A DNA stretch of 16,243 nucleotides from Bacteroidales bacterium UBA3696 (GTDB lineage Bacteria > Bacteroidota > Bacteroidia > Bacteroidales > Paludibacteraceae): the NCBI GenBank assembly GCA_002372135.1, contig DFIN01000015.1, forward strand, positions 1 through 16,243, in the 5' to 3' direction. Every line of letters begins with the position of its first letter. Within the stretch, counting starts at the first letter, position 1. Positions 15,783 to 16,243 of the stretch are shown in pieces. The translations under genes were made by a program, and so were the position numbers. The notes beneath the pieces are model-generated. The model did no database searches and was not told the DNA's origin. It was given only the letters and a program-made list of their open reading frames with translations.

Positions 15783-16243
15783 TTACTTGTAAAGATACCG
15801 CTTGATGGTTTGCTTTTCGGTTCGCTGCAAGGGCGTGTCGGTTATCTCCACATCGTAGAGTTGGGAGAAATCGGGCAGTTGGGGATTGACGGTGCTGAGG
15901 ATCTTACGACGCAGGTATGCCGGGGTATTCTCTATACACACTCCTCCGTCCCGTTGGGACACCTCCCCTAACTTAGGGGAGGAATTGGCAGGCACCACGA
16001 TGGCAACGAGGTGGCCGTTGCGGGCGAGGACGATGGATTCGGAGACTTCTGGGAGAGTATTGATGAGGGACTCGATGTTATCGGGGCGGATGTTCTCGCC
16101 GTTGGGGAGAACGATGATGTCCTGTTCGAGCCTGCCCTCCACATAGAGATAGCCATCATCGTCCAAGTGGCCTTTATCGCCGGTATGGAGCCAGCCGTCC
16201 GAATCTATCTTGGCGGCGGTGGCTTCGGGGTCTTTGTAATAGC
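15783..16243 (-). CDS. AMP-binding acyl ligase (acyl-CoA/ACP synthetase), C-terminal part
   Basis: The frame enters from the right edge and ends with TAA at 15783-15785; 152 complete codons are visible and the N-terminal catalytic body lies outside. It begins YYKDPEATAAKIDSDGWLHT, then GDKGHLDDDGYLYVEGR, the conserved DGWLHTGD region of the adenylate-forming superfamily with the hinge after EGR. The lysine motif near the C-terminus is present as PLQRTEKQTIKRYLY. The enzyme would activate a carboxylic acid, probably a fatty acid, with ATP and pass it to CoA or to the adjacent carrier protein. An 18-residue or so stretch SSPKLGEVSQRDGGV in the C-terminal subdomain is encoded by a palindromic repeat element inserted in frame. 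The assignment to the superfamily is firm; the substrate cannot be told from this fragment. Confidence 0.88.
   Translation of the reverse strand, partial: YYKDPEATAAKIDSDGWLHTGDKGHLDDDGYLYVEGRLEQDIIVLPNGENIRPDNIESLINTLPEVSESIVLARNGHLVAIVVPANSSPKLGEVSQRDGGVCIENTPAYLRRKILSTVNPQLPDFSQLYDVEITDTPLQRTEKQTIKRYLYK
15942..15984. repeat. Palindromic repeat element inside the ligase gene
   Basis: CCTCCCCTAA (15962-15971) and TTAGGGGAGG (15973-15982) form a 21-base palindrome with a single central base. A second small hairpin, GTCCC (15948-15952) with GGGAC (15956-15960), lies next to it. On the coding strand this reads SSPKLGEVSQRDGG. I recognise the SSPKLGEV-type translation and the CTCCCCTAAGTTAGGGGAG core as resembling interspersed repeats of Bacteroidales genomes. 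It leaves the ligase reading frame open. Confidence 0.7.

Overview
The window looks like a piece of an uncultured or poorly characterised member of the Bacteroidales (Bacteroidota). Three lines of evidence support this. Gene starts are preceded by the TAnnTTTG -7 box typical of this phylum, and I see no Shine-Dalgarno motifs. The large secreted proteins are of Bacteroidales type, built from beta-helix segments, InlB/Flg_new repeats and a C-terminal end resembling a Bacteroidales sorting tail. The AAA/DUF4143 ATPase is of a kind common in the group. Every gene I can support lies on the minus strand; long plus-strand open frames are antisense shadows of repetitive secreted-protein genes.

Reading in the direction of transcription, from right to left: (1) the 3' end of an AMP-binding acyl ligase (15783 to the right edge), carrying an in-frame palindromic repeat; (2) a stand-alone acyl carrier protein (15414-15653) with its own promoter; (3) a DUF3737 beta-helix protein (14526-15389); (4) an AAA ATPase with a DUF4143 C-terminus (13070-14326), bracketed by two 46-bp hairpin repeats in the same orientation; (5) a 3124-residue secreted modular surface protein (3437-12811); (6) a 49-residue small peptide (3267-3416) only 20 bases behind it; (7) a class I SAM-dependent methyltransferase (2410-3261), 5 bases further on; (8) a strong hairpin terminator (2344-2382); and (9) the first 742 codons of a second secreted protein (1-2228), which has 49-residue tandem repeats and runs off the left edge.

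Genes 5, 6 and 7 are close enough to be one operon: a giant exported protein, a short peptide starting MKKKEYIRP and a methyltransferase. Whether the peptide or the surface protein is connected with the methyltransferase is unknown. Genes 1 to 3 suggest an acyl-activation and carrier pair followed by a beta-helix protein of unknown role. The ATPase looks like a separate accessory unit between them. The most unusual items are the matched hairpin repeats around the ATPase, the peptide/methyltransferase pair, and the palindromic element translated inside the ligase.
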